64,000 nt of DNA from Eubacteriaceae bacterium. Lineage in GTDB: Bacteria > Bacillota > Clostridia > Lachnospirales > Lachnospiraceae. Every line of letters starts with the position of its first letter. Position 1 is the first letter of the stretch. The translations under genes and the position numbers were made by a program. Positions 26,310 to 35,432 of this stretch are shown piece after piece. The notes beneath the pieces were generated by a model. It had not been told where the DNA came from. It did no database searches and saw only the letters and a program-made list of their open reading frames with translations. Location of the stretch: the NCBI GenBank assembly GCA_910575665.1, contig CAJTFB010000009.1, positions 1-64,000 of the forward strand, written 5' to 3'.

Positions 26310-27802
26310 TTACTTGATACGAATCTTTTTCACCTGACTCCATTTTCCATATATTTTTTTTCTGCCTGCAGTACGATATGCCCGTACTTTCACATAATAT
26401 CGACGGCGGCTTTTCAACTTGTTAATGGTCAATGCCGTCTTCTTCTTTGAGCGTACAAGATAGGTTTTCTTCCCTTTTTTCATCTTCCTGTTATTGGCGA
26501 TCATAATCTGATAACCGCTGGAATCTGCCTTTTTCCACGTGATTTTCATCGTATGCTTCTTTTTACTCAATAGTTTCTTTATCACTACTTTGGATGGTTT
26601 TTTTACTGTGGACTGAGTTGTATGGTCTGGCGGGGCAGTAACTGGTGTGAAATCCGGCCCTTGTGGTGTCGGGGTCTGTGACGTTGATGGCACTGGTGGC
26701 TCTGTTTCCGTCGGCGGAGGTGGAAGATATTCTCCTTCCTCATTGGCTTCTGTCCAGTTCTCACCGTTCCCCTTCGGCACTGCTGTAATATACCCACCAG
26801 ATCGGGCGGCGTGCCGCTGGATTTTGTTGTTTTACATTTGTGGTCATCAGATCACTCATGCCATTCCAGTTTTTCGACTCCATACAGCCTTTTATATTTT
26901 TGTCAACACCTGTTCTTATCACATTGGACATACTCCTTGCCCAATCGGTAGGATTGGTGCTGCCTGCATTGTTCTCTTCCCAGATAATATATTTTCCATT
27001 GGCTTTCGGGTATTGCTCCTGCAGGCTGCGAATGGTATCTGCCCACTTGGTCAGCTGGGGAAACGTGGCAAATTTATCATCTTTCCAAAAAGCATGCCAC
27101 GAAGGCCCCTCGACCGTAATATCATTATCACTGGCATACGGGATATAAAAATCTGGTATCCCGCCAAAACCAACTCCTCCTGGCCCCACCGCCGGAATAT
27201 CATCGGGATAGACTTCCCGCAGCGCCTCCCACACAACACGATAGGTCTCTTCCGTGCCGGTCCAATACTCATTTGTCAGCTCTGCATAATCCGGCTTGGC
27301 GCCATTGTCCTTCATGAATTGAAGGACATCCTTTATATACTGCTTAAAGTTTGCCAGCTGCTCTTTTGTCTTCAGTGGCTCATTTTTGCTGGTATCCATC
27401 GGACTTCCGCTGGCTGTCGCCCACGAAGGGTTCATTCCCATCAGCATATACCACTGAAAACCGCAGGATTTTGCCCGCCGGAACGCTTCCAAATGCCGTT
27501 CCTTTACACTTCCTTCATACGTATAGTAACTTCCATCCAAGTCACCAATTGCCTGAAAATTTTGTACGGGAAGGGTTTCGCGATTCAAGAGCGACCCCAA
27601 CAACGTCAAACGGCTGTCCGGCACATCATAGTTCGGAGTAAGAATATAACCGAACTTCCCGCTGTATATCGGAACAGTCGGCTGTAATTGCCGGTGTTCC
27701 TTCTGCCTGAACGTTAATGCTGCCGGGATTCAAAAGTCCAAATCCCATGAACAGCAGCAGAAATAAAACACCTGCAAAAAACCTTTTCTTTTTTGCTTTC
27801 AT
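26310..27802 (-). pseudogene. secreted clan-A glycosidase-like protein with Fn3 end, two frameshifts
   Basis: One gene broken in three frames. The first part (ATG 27800-27802 after AGGAGGCAACGGT) gives a signal peptide with a long hydrophobic core (FFAGVLFLLLFMGFGLL) and ends at a stop near 27630. Continuity resumes in another frame from about 27690 (PTVPIYSGKFGYILTPNYD, then PDSRLTLLGSLL), giving a TIM-barrel-like body with two acidic motifs typical of clan GH-A retaining enzymes: ELTNEYW (acid/base) and YIIWEENNAG (nucleophile). A second shift near 26770 moves to the frame of GENWTEANEEGEYLPPPPTE, a Pro/Thr linker and a Lys-rich Fn3-type domain to 26310. A sequencing error could explain one shift, less easily both. 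The neighbouring AraC gene is also broken, so the pair looks decayed. Confidence 0.8.
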
Positions 27803-27967
27803 ACCGTTGCCTCCTCTGCTAGTTATTTTTGTTATATAACATTATATTTTATTTTTTTCCGCTTTTCTTGAACTATTTTATTTAAAACTAATACGATTTT
27901 GATCGGATCGGATTGAACCCAGACAAAGAATATGATATCATTGAAAGAAAAGGAAGGAAGGAACTCT

Positions 27968-28488
27968 ATGGCAGCATTGGGCACCACCAGTTACATCGAG
28001 AACATAACCCATCAGACACAGCACCGTCCCTTTTCGATTCACCACACGATCGTACAACCGAATGTACCGTGCGCCTTATACCTTCATTGCCATTCGGAAA
28101 TGGAATTTTTTTATTTGGAAAAAGGAAAGGTAACACTGCAGGTGGAAGACAAGGACTATTTTCTGCAGGAAGGTGATGCTGCCTTTATCCCGCCAAATGT
28201 GCTTCACAGCTCCTGGCGCGCCTGTGGTCTGCTGGATGAGTGTTCCTTCTATGCCATTGTTTTCTCCAGGGAAATGATTATGGATTGTACGCCTTCCTAT
28301 TGTGAACACTATTTTGAGCCGATTTTGTACAATGCCGCCAACTGCTCGCTTTCCATTCAGTCCGATGCCGAATGGAAACGGGACATTCTTACTTCAACAA
28401 CATCAGCTACTACAATCGTATCTTTCTACGGATCATGAAGGAAACTCCCTCCTCCTACCGAAAACACTTTATCACCACTGGAAAGTAA
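27968..28488 (+). pseudogene. AraC-family regulator with an internal deletion
   Basis: The start ATG at 27968 follows AAGGAAGGAAGGAACTCT. The first ~150 residues are the cupin sensor domain of an AraC regulator (LHCHSEMEFFYLEKGKVTLQV, GDAAFIPPNVLHSS). At about 28385 the frame loses sense, and in another frame the sequence YFNNISYYNRIFLRIMKETP followed by SSYRKHF appears, ending at TAA 28486-28488. That is the very end of an AraC HTH domain ('SYFNRIFK...G.TP..YR'). About 100 residues between the two are missing, so DNA binding must be lost. It is divergent from the broken glycosidase gene, which it probably once regulated. Confidence 0.8.
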
Positions 28489-28591
28489 AAAAAGAAGAAA
28501 TCCCTAAATCAGAGAGAGATTTTTCATGATATAAATATCTCTGCTTCAGATCTGGAAATTTCTTCTTTTAAAATTAAAATCATCTCATCTA

Positions 28592-28966
28592 TCAATCCGT
28601 GAGTTTTACACTGGTCACCTGGAGGCCTGTATCCGCTGTAACGACCAGATCCCCAAGTCCAATATTATCTGTTGGATTCTGGTGATAAAAATAATCAATC
28701 ACAAGAGTTGTTCCTGTACCGAGACCAACAAGAGTTCCATTGCTGTGCTTATATTCGACAGGCAGATTAAAGGAGATCGTCATCGTCTGTTTGTCTTTTG
28801 TGTGGTCCGCCTGATGTTTGCCATCGATCTGAATCCGGTAATCACCGCGGCCAGTCTGCATCTCCTGATGTACCCGCGTCGTGATGGTATAACATCCACT
28901 GGCTGCATAAACACCCTCACTCAGCTCTTCATTGATCAAGATGGTCGGTTTGCTATACTCTTTCAT
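28592..28966 (-). CDS. small leader-bearing protein, candidate substrate of the PqqD/ABC system
   Basis: A 124-residue protein. The start ATG at 28964-28966 has GGAGGATGAACGT in front; the ATG 15 bp upstream overlaps that site. The first ~20 residues (KPTILINEELSEGVYAASG) are charged and not hydrophobic, so it has no Sec signal, yet they end in a small-residue motif (VYAASG) that looks like a cleavage point. The rest (YTITTRVHQ, GRGDYRIQIDG, TISFNLPVEY, TSVKLTD) is predicted beta-rich and starts just after a single cysteine. I have the impression of similar unnamed proteins in Lachnospiraceae but cannot check. It has its own strong promoter, lies near the nucleotidyltransferase and is not in a clear operon. 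Export by the ABC transporter is an inference. Confidence 0.75.
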   Translation of the reverse strand: MKEYSKPTILINEELSEGVYAASGCYTITTRVHQEMQTGRGDYRIQIDGKHQADHTKDKQTMTISFNLPVEYKHSNGTLVGLGTGTTLVIDYFYHQNPTDNIGLGDLVVTADTGLQVTSVKLTD

Positions 28967-29016
28967 ACGTTCATCCTCCATAAATAAAAAAGCGGTTAAC
29001 TATGCATCTATATCGT

Positions 29017-29046
29017 ATTATATAACATTATTTTATACTTTGTCAA
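29017..29046 (-). promoter_or_regulatory. strong promoter of the small leader-bearing gene
   Basis: Consensus TTGACA (29041-29046), an 18-bp spacer and consensus TATAAT (29017-29022) on the minus strand, about 50 bp before the start codon. One of the best promoters seen in the window, which suggests abundant product. Confidence 0.85.
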
Positions 29047-29058
29047 TGATTCGTATCT

Positions 29059-30294
29059 TTATTTATCCTTTTCCAAATTTTTGAACAAATGCAGTTCCTT
29101 CGTATACCGGCTCCGCTCTTTGGTTCTTTTGATCACCTCAAAAAAGGAAATCCTCCGGATCTTCCGGTTATTCCAGCAGAACTTTACAAAAGTCACCGCC
29201 CACAATACCGGCCAGAGCAGCAGAATACGGCTTGCGCCGGGATACCCCAGCCGCATCTGATGATGAAATTCCCTGATATAATCCATTAAGCCATTTCCCC
29301 GGAGCACCACCATCCGGCTTTCTTCATTGAGACCAAACTCCTCGGCATCGAGAATCTCCCTCATGAATACCTCCAAAGGGCCCTGAAAGGTTCCTGTCAA
29401 AATTCTTTTTGCACGCTCTCTGTGTAATCCGAGATATTCGGCGCAAAGAGAGGTGATCATATCGGAAAATCCCTCCAGTCCGGTCTGTCGTATCCCCATG
29501 AGATACTCTTCCCGTTCTCTTTGAGACACCTCCCCGTTCCAAAGCACCACCCAGTCACAGAGAAGCTTCAGGCCGAACCCTGCACGCAGAAAATGCTGCA
29601 GCATATGAAGTATCAGCTGAAAGGCGTGGTCCCCCTTTTCCAGAACCGGGAAATCCAGTCCCATCACATGGACTACCTGGGTCCGCCATCGCATCTGATC
29701 CATATGTTCTCTCAAAAAACAGTTGACCTTTTCACTGTCGAAGGGTTCTGCCATCATTACATGCAGTTCCACATCGATCCCCTCATCAGTCCGCCATACC
29801 TTATGATGATTTCCATTCTCGCCAGGTTTCCTGGCAAATCCCATCCCCTGGAGAATCCCTTCTGCCCTCTCTCGCTGCTCCGGCTCCAGCAAGAGCACAT
29901 CCACATCTCCAGATTTGCGCAGTTCCGGTACCGGATAGGCCCCCGCGGCGGCAACTCCTTTGAGAACTACAGAAGAAATTCCTGCCTCTTCCAGTCCATT
30001 CACCACATAGTGGGTGAGAAACATCAGATGATAGCTCTGCTGAACCGTGCGCCGGCTCTCATGTTCCAGGCGGCACCGGACCGATTCTGGCATCGGATAT
30101 CCCTGCTCCACAAGAGGATACAACAAAGGCAGCACCGCATGAGCCTGCGCTAGCCCCAGGATCTCCTCCCAGCATCCATCATCAGAAAGCGGCTGTTCCG
30201 GGACCTTCGCTTCTGCTCCGGAAAGCACAGCAGCCAAATAGCCAAACAGCTTATTTTCACTCTGGGAAAATGTCACCTTGATCCTATTACTCAT
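29059..30294 (-). CDS. nucleotidyltransferase family protein (NTP_transf_5 type)
   Basis: A 411-residue protein of the large uncharacterised nucleotidyltransferase family that accompanies peptide-maturation and polysaccharide loci. The key motif is VVLKGVAAAGAYP followed by LRKSGDVDVLL, giving the 'G-S/R..GD.D' metal site with two aspartates; VELHVMMAE supplies the third acidic position. The start is the ATG 30292-30294, which overlaps the flippase stop by one base (TGATG) and has GGAGGGGGAAGAGC upstream, so translation is coupled. In lasso-peptide clusters of Firmicutes a similar protein accompanies the HPr-kinase-like enzyme. What it modifies here is unknown. Confidence 0.85.
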   Translation of the reverse strand: MSNRIKVTFSQSENKLFGYLAAVLSGAEAKVPEQPLSDDGCWEEILGLAQAHAVLPLLYPLVEQGYPMPESVRCRLEHESRRTVQQSYHLMFLTHYVVNGLEEAGISSVVLKGVAAAGAYPVPELRKSGDVDVLLLEPEQRERAEGILQGMGFARKPGENGNHHKVWRTDEGIDVELHVMMAEPFDSEKVNCFLREHMDQMRWRTQVVHVMGLDFPVLEKGDHAFQLILHMLQHFLRAGFGLKLLCDWVVLWNGEVSQREREEYLMGIRQTGLEGFSDMITSLCAEYLGLHRERAKRILTGTFQGPLEVFMREILDAEEFGLNEESRMVVLRGNGLMDYIREFHHQMRLGYPGASRILLLWPVLWAVTFVKFCWNNRKIRRISFFEVIKRTKERSRYTKELHLFKNLEKDK

Positions 30295-31829
30295 CAGCTC
30301 TTCCCCCTCCATTTTTCTGTCAGATCCATAAACTTCTTCCATAAAAATCGGAATTCCCTTGTGCGAAAATAGCAGAGGAGAAAGATCAGATTCGGAATCG
30401 TGATACAGATCAACAGGCGGACTCCTAAAATTCTCCCTATCCCGCCCCCCACTCTGAGACAGAGCAGATTGGTCACAAAACCCGCTGCTGTCACCACCGC
30501 TGTGTAAAACCCATAGCGCATAAAATAAGAGGCGGCACTGATCTTTAAACTATGCCGGTACAGAATCCACGGTTCTACCCAGAAGGAGGTCAGGAGCGTG
30601 CTGATCAACGTCCCGCCAAATACTCCCACCGTACCAAACTGCCTTGCCAGGACGATGGAGATCCCCAGATTCAGAAGCGCCCCTGCCAGGGATTTGTACC
30701 GGTCAAACCAGAATAATCCCAGAGAATCCCGAAATACCAGCGCCGCCTGCCGCATTCCCGTGATGAAGAAATTCAGGCACAATACCAGAACCACCTCCAT
30801 CGGAAATACATACTGGGCGCCAAAGCTGATCTCTACAAAGGGATTTAACAGTTCATAGAGACAGATCACCGCAAAACCATACATCCACTGTCCCACAAAA
30901 AAGGAACTCTCAAAGATCCGTCTCACCCTGCCGCTGTCCTCCGTCACTCCCAGATTTCCCACACTGGCCGTGATTCCCCGGAACACCTGGCTCACCAACT
31001 GATGAATGGAACCGATCACCAGATAATAGTTGGAATAACACCCCACGCTGATGATCCCTACAATGGAGGACAGCATTAGATTGTCGGTGTTATTCACCAC
31101 CACGTCCCCGATCTTGTGCATAAGCATAGCACGGATATTTTTAAATATCCCCTTTCTCTCCTCAGGGTCCAGGGGCTGGATATTCTTCTCTTTCAGATAG
31201 GGATAGAGGCGGTTCGCTTTTCTGGATATGCTGATATTATTTCCCAAGGTACACAATATATATATGACGAGAAACAGTATAAAATTATGGGTCGTCAAAA
31301 GAAGTATGATCTGCAACGTATCCTGGATCAGAAGAAATATCATCTGGTAGATCTCTCCGATATAGCTAAGCTGATGGGCATCGATCAGTGTTTTTTTGTA
31401 AATCAAAAGGTAGGACAGCACCGAATTTGCCAGATACATCAGATAGATCAATATAAGATGATCCACCTCCGGCTGATGCCGGATGAGTACATCCATAAAT
31501 GGGATGACCGCCAGCCCCCCTGCTAAGACGATTCCCGCCACGATACGATAAAACCGGCGGTACATCTTCATAAGGGACTTCTGCCGTTCAAAATCCCCCT
31601 CTGCGATCGGCTTATAAAGGGCATAGGTAATGGCGGTACCCACCCCAAGTTCAGACAAAGCCAACACATTGAGCACATCCGAAAAGAGGCCATTTACCCC
31701 GACATAACTCTCACTGAGGCAATGGGTAAATACCACTCTTGTGACAAACCCCATAAGGATCGCGACGATCTTCGATACCATCGCCGCGGTGGTATTGCGG
31801 ACCGAGTGCTCCGTCCTGCTTCGCTCCAT
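30294..31829 (-). CDS. oligosaccharide flippase-like membrane protein (MATE/MVF clan)
   Basis: A 511-residue protein with about 12-14 hydrophobic segments, typical of Wzx-type flippases that move lipid-linked sugars across the membrane. The start at 31827-31829 follows GGGGGCGAAAGAAAGTG; the frame stays open 43 codons upstream without another site. Motifs such as VRNTTAAMVSKIVAILMGF and LGVGTAITYALYKPIA are those of polysaccharide-biosynthesis flippases. It is translationally coupled to the nucleotidyltransferase and divergent from a DUF4832 protein. It may serve a second polymer besides the PelG-dependent one. Confidence 0.88.
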   Translation of the reverse strand: MERSRTEHSVRNTTAAMVSKIVAILMGFVTRVVFTHCLSESYVGVNGLFSDVLNVLALSELGVGTAITYALYKPIAEGDFERQKSLMKMYRRFYRIVAGIVLAGGLAVIPFMDVLIRHQPEVDHLILIYLMYLANSVLSYLLIYKKTLIDAHQLSYIGEIYQMIFLLIQDTLQIILLLTTHNFILFLVIYILCTLGNNISISRKANRLYPYLKEKNIQPLDPEERKGIFKNIRAMLMHKIGDVVVNNTDNLMLSSIVGIISVGCYSNYYLVIGSIHQLVSQVFRGITASVGNLGVTEDSGRVRRIFESSFFVGQWMYGFAVICLYELLNPFVEISFGAQYVFPMEVVLVLCLNFFITGMRQAALVFRDSLGLFWFDRYKSLAGALLNLGISIVLARQFGTVGVFGGTLISTLLTSFWVEPWILYRHSLKISAASYFMRYGFYTAVVTAAGFVTNLLCLRVGGGIGRILGVRLLICITIPNLIFLLCYFRTREFRFLWKKFMDLTEKWRGKS

Positions 31830-31956
31830 CACTTTCTTTCGCCCCCTTTTATTTTTATATCGTATTTTTAGCGCTTCTATGCTATACTTAGCTCGATGCC
31901 GCTGATCAGACATGCCGTCCTGGCGGCGCCACCATATAAGAAAGGAAAAATTTTTC

Positions 31957-33387
31957 ATGTCCCATTTTATCCATAAAAAATGTTATATTCTGTTGGGCAG
32001 CCTGGTTCTGGTATCCGGGCTGTGCGCCCTGTTTTACTTCACAGCACCCCGTACCCGGTATGAGGCCGCTGCTATGACAGAAAACAGTGAGATCCTGAAC
32101 AATCCCTATTGTGGATTCTATCACCTCTATGGCTATCTTCTGTCAGAGGAAGGCAGGAAACCAGCAAGGCAGTGGTGTGAGAATATGCTGGCAAACGACT
32201 CCCAGTCTATCCTACTGCTGCAGATCAACTTAAGACATTATTCAAATAAATCCATCAGTAGCTCTGCCCTGGATCAGCTGGATACGATACTTTCTATTTT
32301 TTCTGGTGCTGACAGACAGCTTATTGTCCGCTTTCTCTACGACTGGGATGGCAATGCCCTCCAGACGGAGCCTGCCAGTCAGGATCAGATCCTGTCCCAC
32401 ATGAAACAAGTGGCGCCGGTAGTAAACCGCTTCTCCAGCCATGTTTTTCTCCTGCAGGGGATATTCACCGGCAACTGCGGGGAGATGAACCAGACCCATT
32501 ATGGAGACAGGGAACATCTGTCTCTGTTTATGGAAACCCTTGCCTCTGTGACCTCCCCGGATATATTTTTATCGGTGCGGACACCCCAGCATCTGCGGAC
32601 CATCACAGGTACCAGAACGCCCCTGGACAGCAGCCAGGCTTATACTGGAACCCTTCCTGCGCGTCTCGGTCTCTACAACGACGGTATGCTCGGTGATGCG
32701 TACGACTGTGGCACCTACGACGACACTCCCTTTGCCGGAACCGGTGATCCCGCTGAAAAGGGAACCCGGTCCGAAGAGATCCAGTTTCAGAACCAGCTCT
32801 GTCTTTATGTGCCCAACGGCGGTGAAGCCGTATTAGATAATCCCTATAACGATCTCGACCGTGCAATCCAGGATCTGAGACAGATGCATGTCTCCTATCT
32901 CAGCGCCGACCATGAGGCTTCGGTGCTGGACAAGTGGAAAGCTTCCCAGTATCAGGGAACCTCTGGTGATCCCTTTGACGGGAACAGCGGCTATGACTAC
33001 ATCGCTGCCCATCTAGGATACCGATATGTGGTGCGGGATTCCTGGGTGACTGGCACAAAGGGATTCCGTCCCCGGCCCATCCTGCACATAACTCTGGAAA
33101 ACACTGGTTTCTCCCCTGCCTACCGCCCCTTTGACACGAAGATTTTTCTACAAAATACTGACAGTGGAGAAAAAATCTCCCTTCCCGCTGATTTTGACAA
33201 TCGGACTCTGCTGCCTGACAAACCACAGACCCTGTCTCTGCCCATAGATATAAAATCAGTCCCGGAGGGAACCTGGCAGCTCTCTCTGTCCATGACCGAC
33301 CGATCTACCGGCATTTCCATCCAGTTTGCCAATGGCGGTCAGAGTTCAGAAGAAGAGGTGGTTTGCGGTCAAATCAGCATACAGTAA
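31957..33387 (+). CDS. membrane-anchored DUF4832/DUF4874-type protein
   Basis: A 476-residue protein with an N-terminal membrane segment (CYILLGSLVLVSGLCALFYF) and an extracytoplasmic TIM-barrel-like body. The family signature is NNPYCGFYHLYGY at the start of the barrel; further blocks are QLIVRFLYDWDG, FLLQGIFTGNCGEMNQTHY and FLSVRTPQHLR. The C-terminal ~130 residues form a beta-sandwich (LHITLENTGFSPAYRPF). Its homolog is encoded convergently with a 14-bp overlap. The families are uncharacterised but probably hydrolase-like; in an exopolysaccharide locus they may trim or bind the polymer. The start ATG 31957 has AAAGGAAAAATTTTTC. Confidence 0.82.
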   Translation: MSHFIHKKCYILLGSLVLVSGLCALFYFTAPRTRYEAAAMTENSEILNNPYCGFYHLYGYLLSEEGRKPARQWCENMLANDSQSILLLQINLRHYSNKSISSSALDQLDTILSIFSGADRQLIVRFLYDWDGNALQTEPASQDQILSHMKQVAPVVNRFSSHVFLLQGIFTGNCGEMNQTHYGDREHLSLFMETLASVTSPDIFLSVRTPQHLRTITGTRTPLDSSQAYTGTLPARLGLYNDGMLGDAYDCGTYDDTPFAGTGDPAEKGTRSEEIQFQNQLCLYVPNGGEAVLDNPYNDLDRAIQDLRQMHVSYLSADHEASVLDKWKASQYQGTSGDPFDGNSGYDYIAAHLGYRYVVRDSWVTGTKGFRPRPILHITLENTGFSPAYRPFDTKIFLQNTDSGEKISLPADFDNRTLLPDKPQTLSLPIDIKSVPEGTWQLSLSMTDRSTGISIQFANGGQSSEEEVVCGQISIQ

Positions 33388-34660
33388 CCTTTCCCAATAA
33401 CAGACGCCCCTTCTCTCCCTGGCGGTTGGAAAAATATACCGCCCTCCCATCCTGACATCTTCGCATTGCGAGAAAATAACTTCCCGCGCCCGGCAAAAGG
33501 CGTTGTGACAGAGATACCCGCTCGCCAGGGTTCCAGTTTCGTACATCGGTTTCGATCCTTTGGATCTCTGTATTTCCCTCAGTATCCTCATATTCCAGCA
33601 ACAGTTCCGCCTCTTCATACATCCTGGCAAAGCCGATATTCTCGATCTCCAGCAGCAGCTTCATTTCCTTCCTCTTCGGTTTCAATACTGCCTGGCGCAC
33701 CACAAACCGGTATCCGAGATGGCGGCCGATATAATCAAAGCCATTCATCCCCTGCCAGACATCCTCTTTTTCCCATCTCAGTTTTTTCCATATTTCAAAT
33801 ACCCTCTTATCATGATCCCGGTTGAGATAGGAGAGATTCATCCGGGACAGCCGTCCGGCGATCTGTTCCAGCGACATCTTTTCTGTCATCTCCCCATAAA
33901 CTACCTCGCCCCCCTGGGGCGCATGTCGGCATAACCGCTCTTCAAAATCCAGCTCTTCCAGAGGGAGCCAGGACTGTTCCCAGCCGGCTTCTTCCCCGGA
34001 CTGGTTCCCAAAGGTACCAAGATCCGTCTCCGAGGCGAGAATACCATCGTTATACAGCCCGGTCTTAGCAATCTGCGCCGCTCTTTCCCAATCCTCCCCG
34101 ACAAACAGCTGCCTCCACTGCACAGGTTTTCGTACAGAATGATAGATCCTACCTCCCGTGCCTTCCCGGAAGATCGACGCCAGCCGTCGCATATATCTAG
34201 GGGAGAGATATCTTGAGGTGTGCATCTCTCCCCAGCTCCCTACAAGAATCCCTTGATAAACAAAGATAAGCTGTGCCTGTGCCCTCATCAGTTCCGCCAG
34301 CTGCTGAAAATGTCTCTCTACGATGGCAAAGCGGTCCGGTTCATTTTCCAGCCCTTTTCCCTCCAGATCGTAGACAAATCGCAGTAGGATATCTTTTCCG
34401 GCATCGGAAAAGGTCTTTAAAATGCAGTGGGTCCAATCCATTTCCTCCTCATTTAGAGCTTCCCCGCCAGCAGGTATGCGGATCAGGAGAAGCACAAGGG
34501 CATCGGTTTCATGCAGACTGCTCCGCATCTCCTCCGGCGTCCTATAGGTTCCGGTATCAAAAGTGTGGATCTGGTACCAGCCCCGCCCCGGATTGTACAA
34601 CTCTTCCGTAGATTCTATGAGTTCAGTGGGTTCAACCCTCCACCTATGCATCCTTTTCAT
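33374..34660 (-). CDS. DUF4832/DUF4874-type protein, last gene of the Pel-type operon
   Basis: A 428-residue homolog of the convergent gene, with NPGRGWYQIHTFDTG, ILLRFVYDLEG, FVYQGILVGSWGEMHTSRY and YHSVRKPVQWR in the same order. It has no signal peptide or membrane segment, unlike its partner, so the two probably act on opposite sides of the membrane or this one uses another route. The start is taken at the ATG 34658-34660 with GGGGG six bases upstream; it overlaps the end of the preceding glycosyltransferase gene by 17 bp, so it is coupled to it. Confidence 0.8.
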   Translation of the reverse strand: MKRMHRWRVEPTELIESTEELYNPGRGWYQIHTFDTGTYRTPEEMRSSLHETDALVLLLIRIPAGGEALNEEEMDWTHCILKTFSDAGKDILLRFVYDLEGKGLENEPDRFAIVERHFQQLAELMRAQAQLIFVYQGILVGSWGEMHTSRYLSPRYMRRLASIFREGTGGRIYHSVRKPVQWRQLFVGEDWERAAQIAKTGLYNDGILASETDLGTFGNQSGEEAGWEQSWLPLEELDFEERLCRHAPQGGEVVYGEMTEKMSLEQIAGRLSRMNLSYLNRDHDKRVFEIWKKLRWEKEDVWQGMNGFDYIGRHLGYRFVVRQAVLKPKRKEMKLLLEIENIGFARMYEEAELLLEYEDTEGNTEIQRIETDVRNWNPGERVSLSQRLLPGAGSYFLAMRRCQDGRAVYFSNRQGEKGRLLLGKVTVC

Positions 34661-35420
34661 CGGCAGCCCCCGCATCCAGCTTGAATATTCGTATTCCTAC
34701 CCAGACGGCAAGGATCGAAAACAGCATCCGGCACATATAAAACAGTGGCTTTAACCCAGAGTGCATACTGACTCCCTCGGTCCGCGGGTGCATCACCGCC
34801 GGAACTTCCACCAGACGGAAGCCCAGAAGCAGCATCTGCATGATGATATTGGCATCGGGATACCGATCATCAAAATGATTGTAGCGGGAATAAAAGATCA
34901 CCACCCGCCGACTGAGCCCCTGCAACCCTGTGGTAGGATCTGCGATCTTACGTTTGGTTCCGAGAAAGATCATGGTGCGAAACAGGGACCAGGCAAGTCT
35001 CTTCACCACGGAGACCGGAAAGGGCGTACTTCCCTCCATAAATCTCGATCCCAGCACGATATCCGGCTTCTTTCCCTGTTCATCTGCCGTCTTTAATTTC
35101 TCATAGATCACAGGTATGTTACACACATCATGCTGACCGTCCGCATCCATCTGGATCACATACTCATATCCTCTGCGGATCGCATACTTGTATCCCAGCT
35201 GCAGCGCACTTCCATAGCCAAGGTTAAATACATGGGTAACGATCTGGTACTTCCGTCCCTTTACGATCCAGTTTGTGTCATCGGAAGATGCATCGTTCAT
35301 GATCAATACATCTGCGATGGCAGCGATGTCTGGCTGTTCCAGCTGATCCAGTAGTTTCTCAATATTTTTTTCTTCATTGTACGCGGGAATTATAATCAGT
35401 AATTCTTTCGTCTCTTCCAT
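34644..35420 (-). CDS. family 2 glycosyltransferase (polyprenyl-phosphate sugar synthase type)
   Basis: A 258-residue GT2 enzyme: LIIIPAYNEEKNIEKLL at the N-terminus, MNDASSDDT, QMDADGQHD (the DXD metal site) and SRFMEGSTPFPVSVVKRL. This layout is that of DPM1-like enzymes that load a sugar onto polyprenyl phosphate. One or two hydrophobic stretches near the C-terminus (FYMCRMLFSILAVWVGIRIF) could anchor it. The RBS is GGGAGGTGACGAT. It is 12 bp after the GT4 gene. Confidence 0.9.
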   Translation of the reverse strand: MEETKELLIIIPAYNEEKNIEKLLDQLEQPDIAAIADVLIMNDASSDDTNWIVKGRKYQIVTHVFNLGYGSALQLGYKYAIRRGYEYVIQMDADGQHDVCNIPVIYEKLKTADEQGKKPDIVLGSRFMEGSTPFPVSVVKRLAWSLFRTMIFLGTKRKIADPTTGLQGLSRRVVIFYSRYNHFDDRYPDANIIMQMLLLGFRLVEVPAVMHPRTEGVSMHSGLKPLFYMCRMLFSILAVWVGIRIFKLDAGAADEKDA

Positions 35421-35432
35421 ATCGTCACCTCC

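Noticed and set aside
27831-29030. Repeat family around TATATAACATTAT at two promoter regions
   Set aside because: The shared stretch is only about 13 AT-rich bases and overlaps promoter elements; chance is likely.
22740-30294. A complete lasso-peptide cluster
   Set aside because: No asparagine-synthetase-like cyclase, no B2 transglutaminase-like protease and no short precursor with the usual conserved Thr are found in the window.
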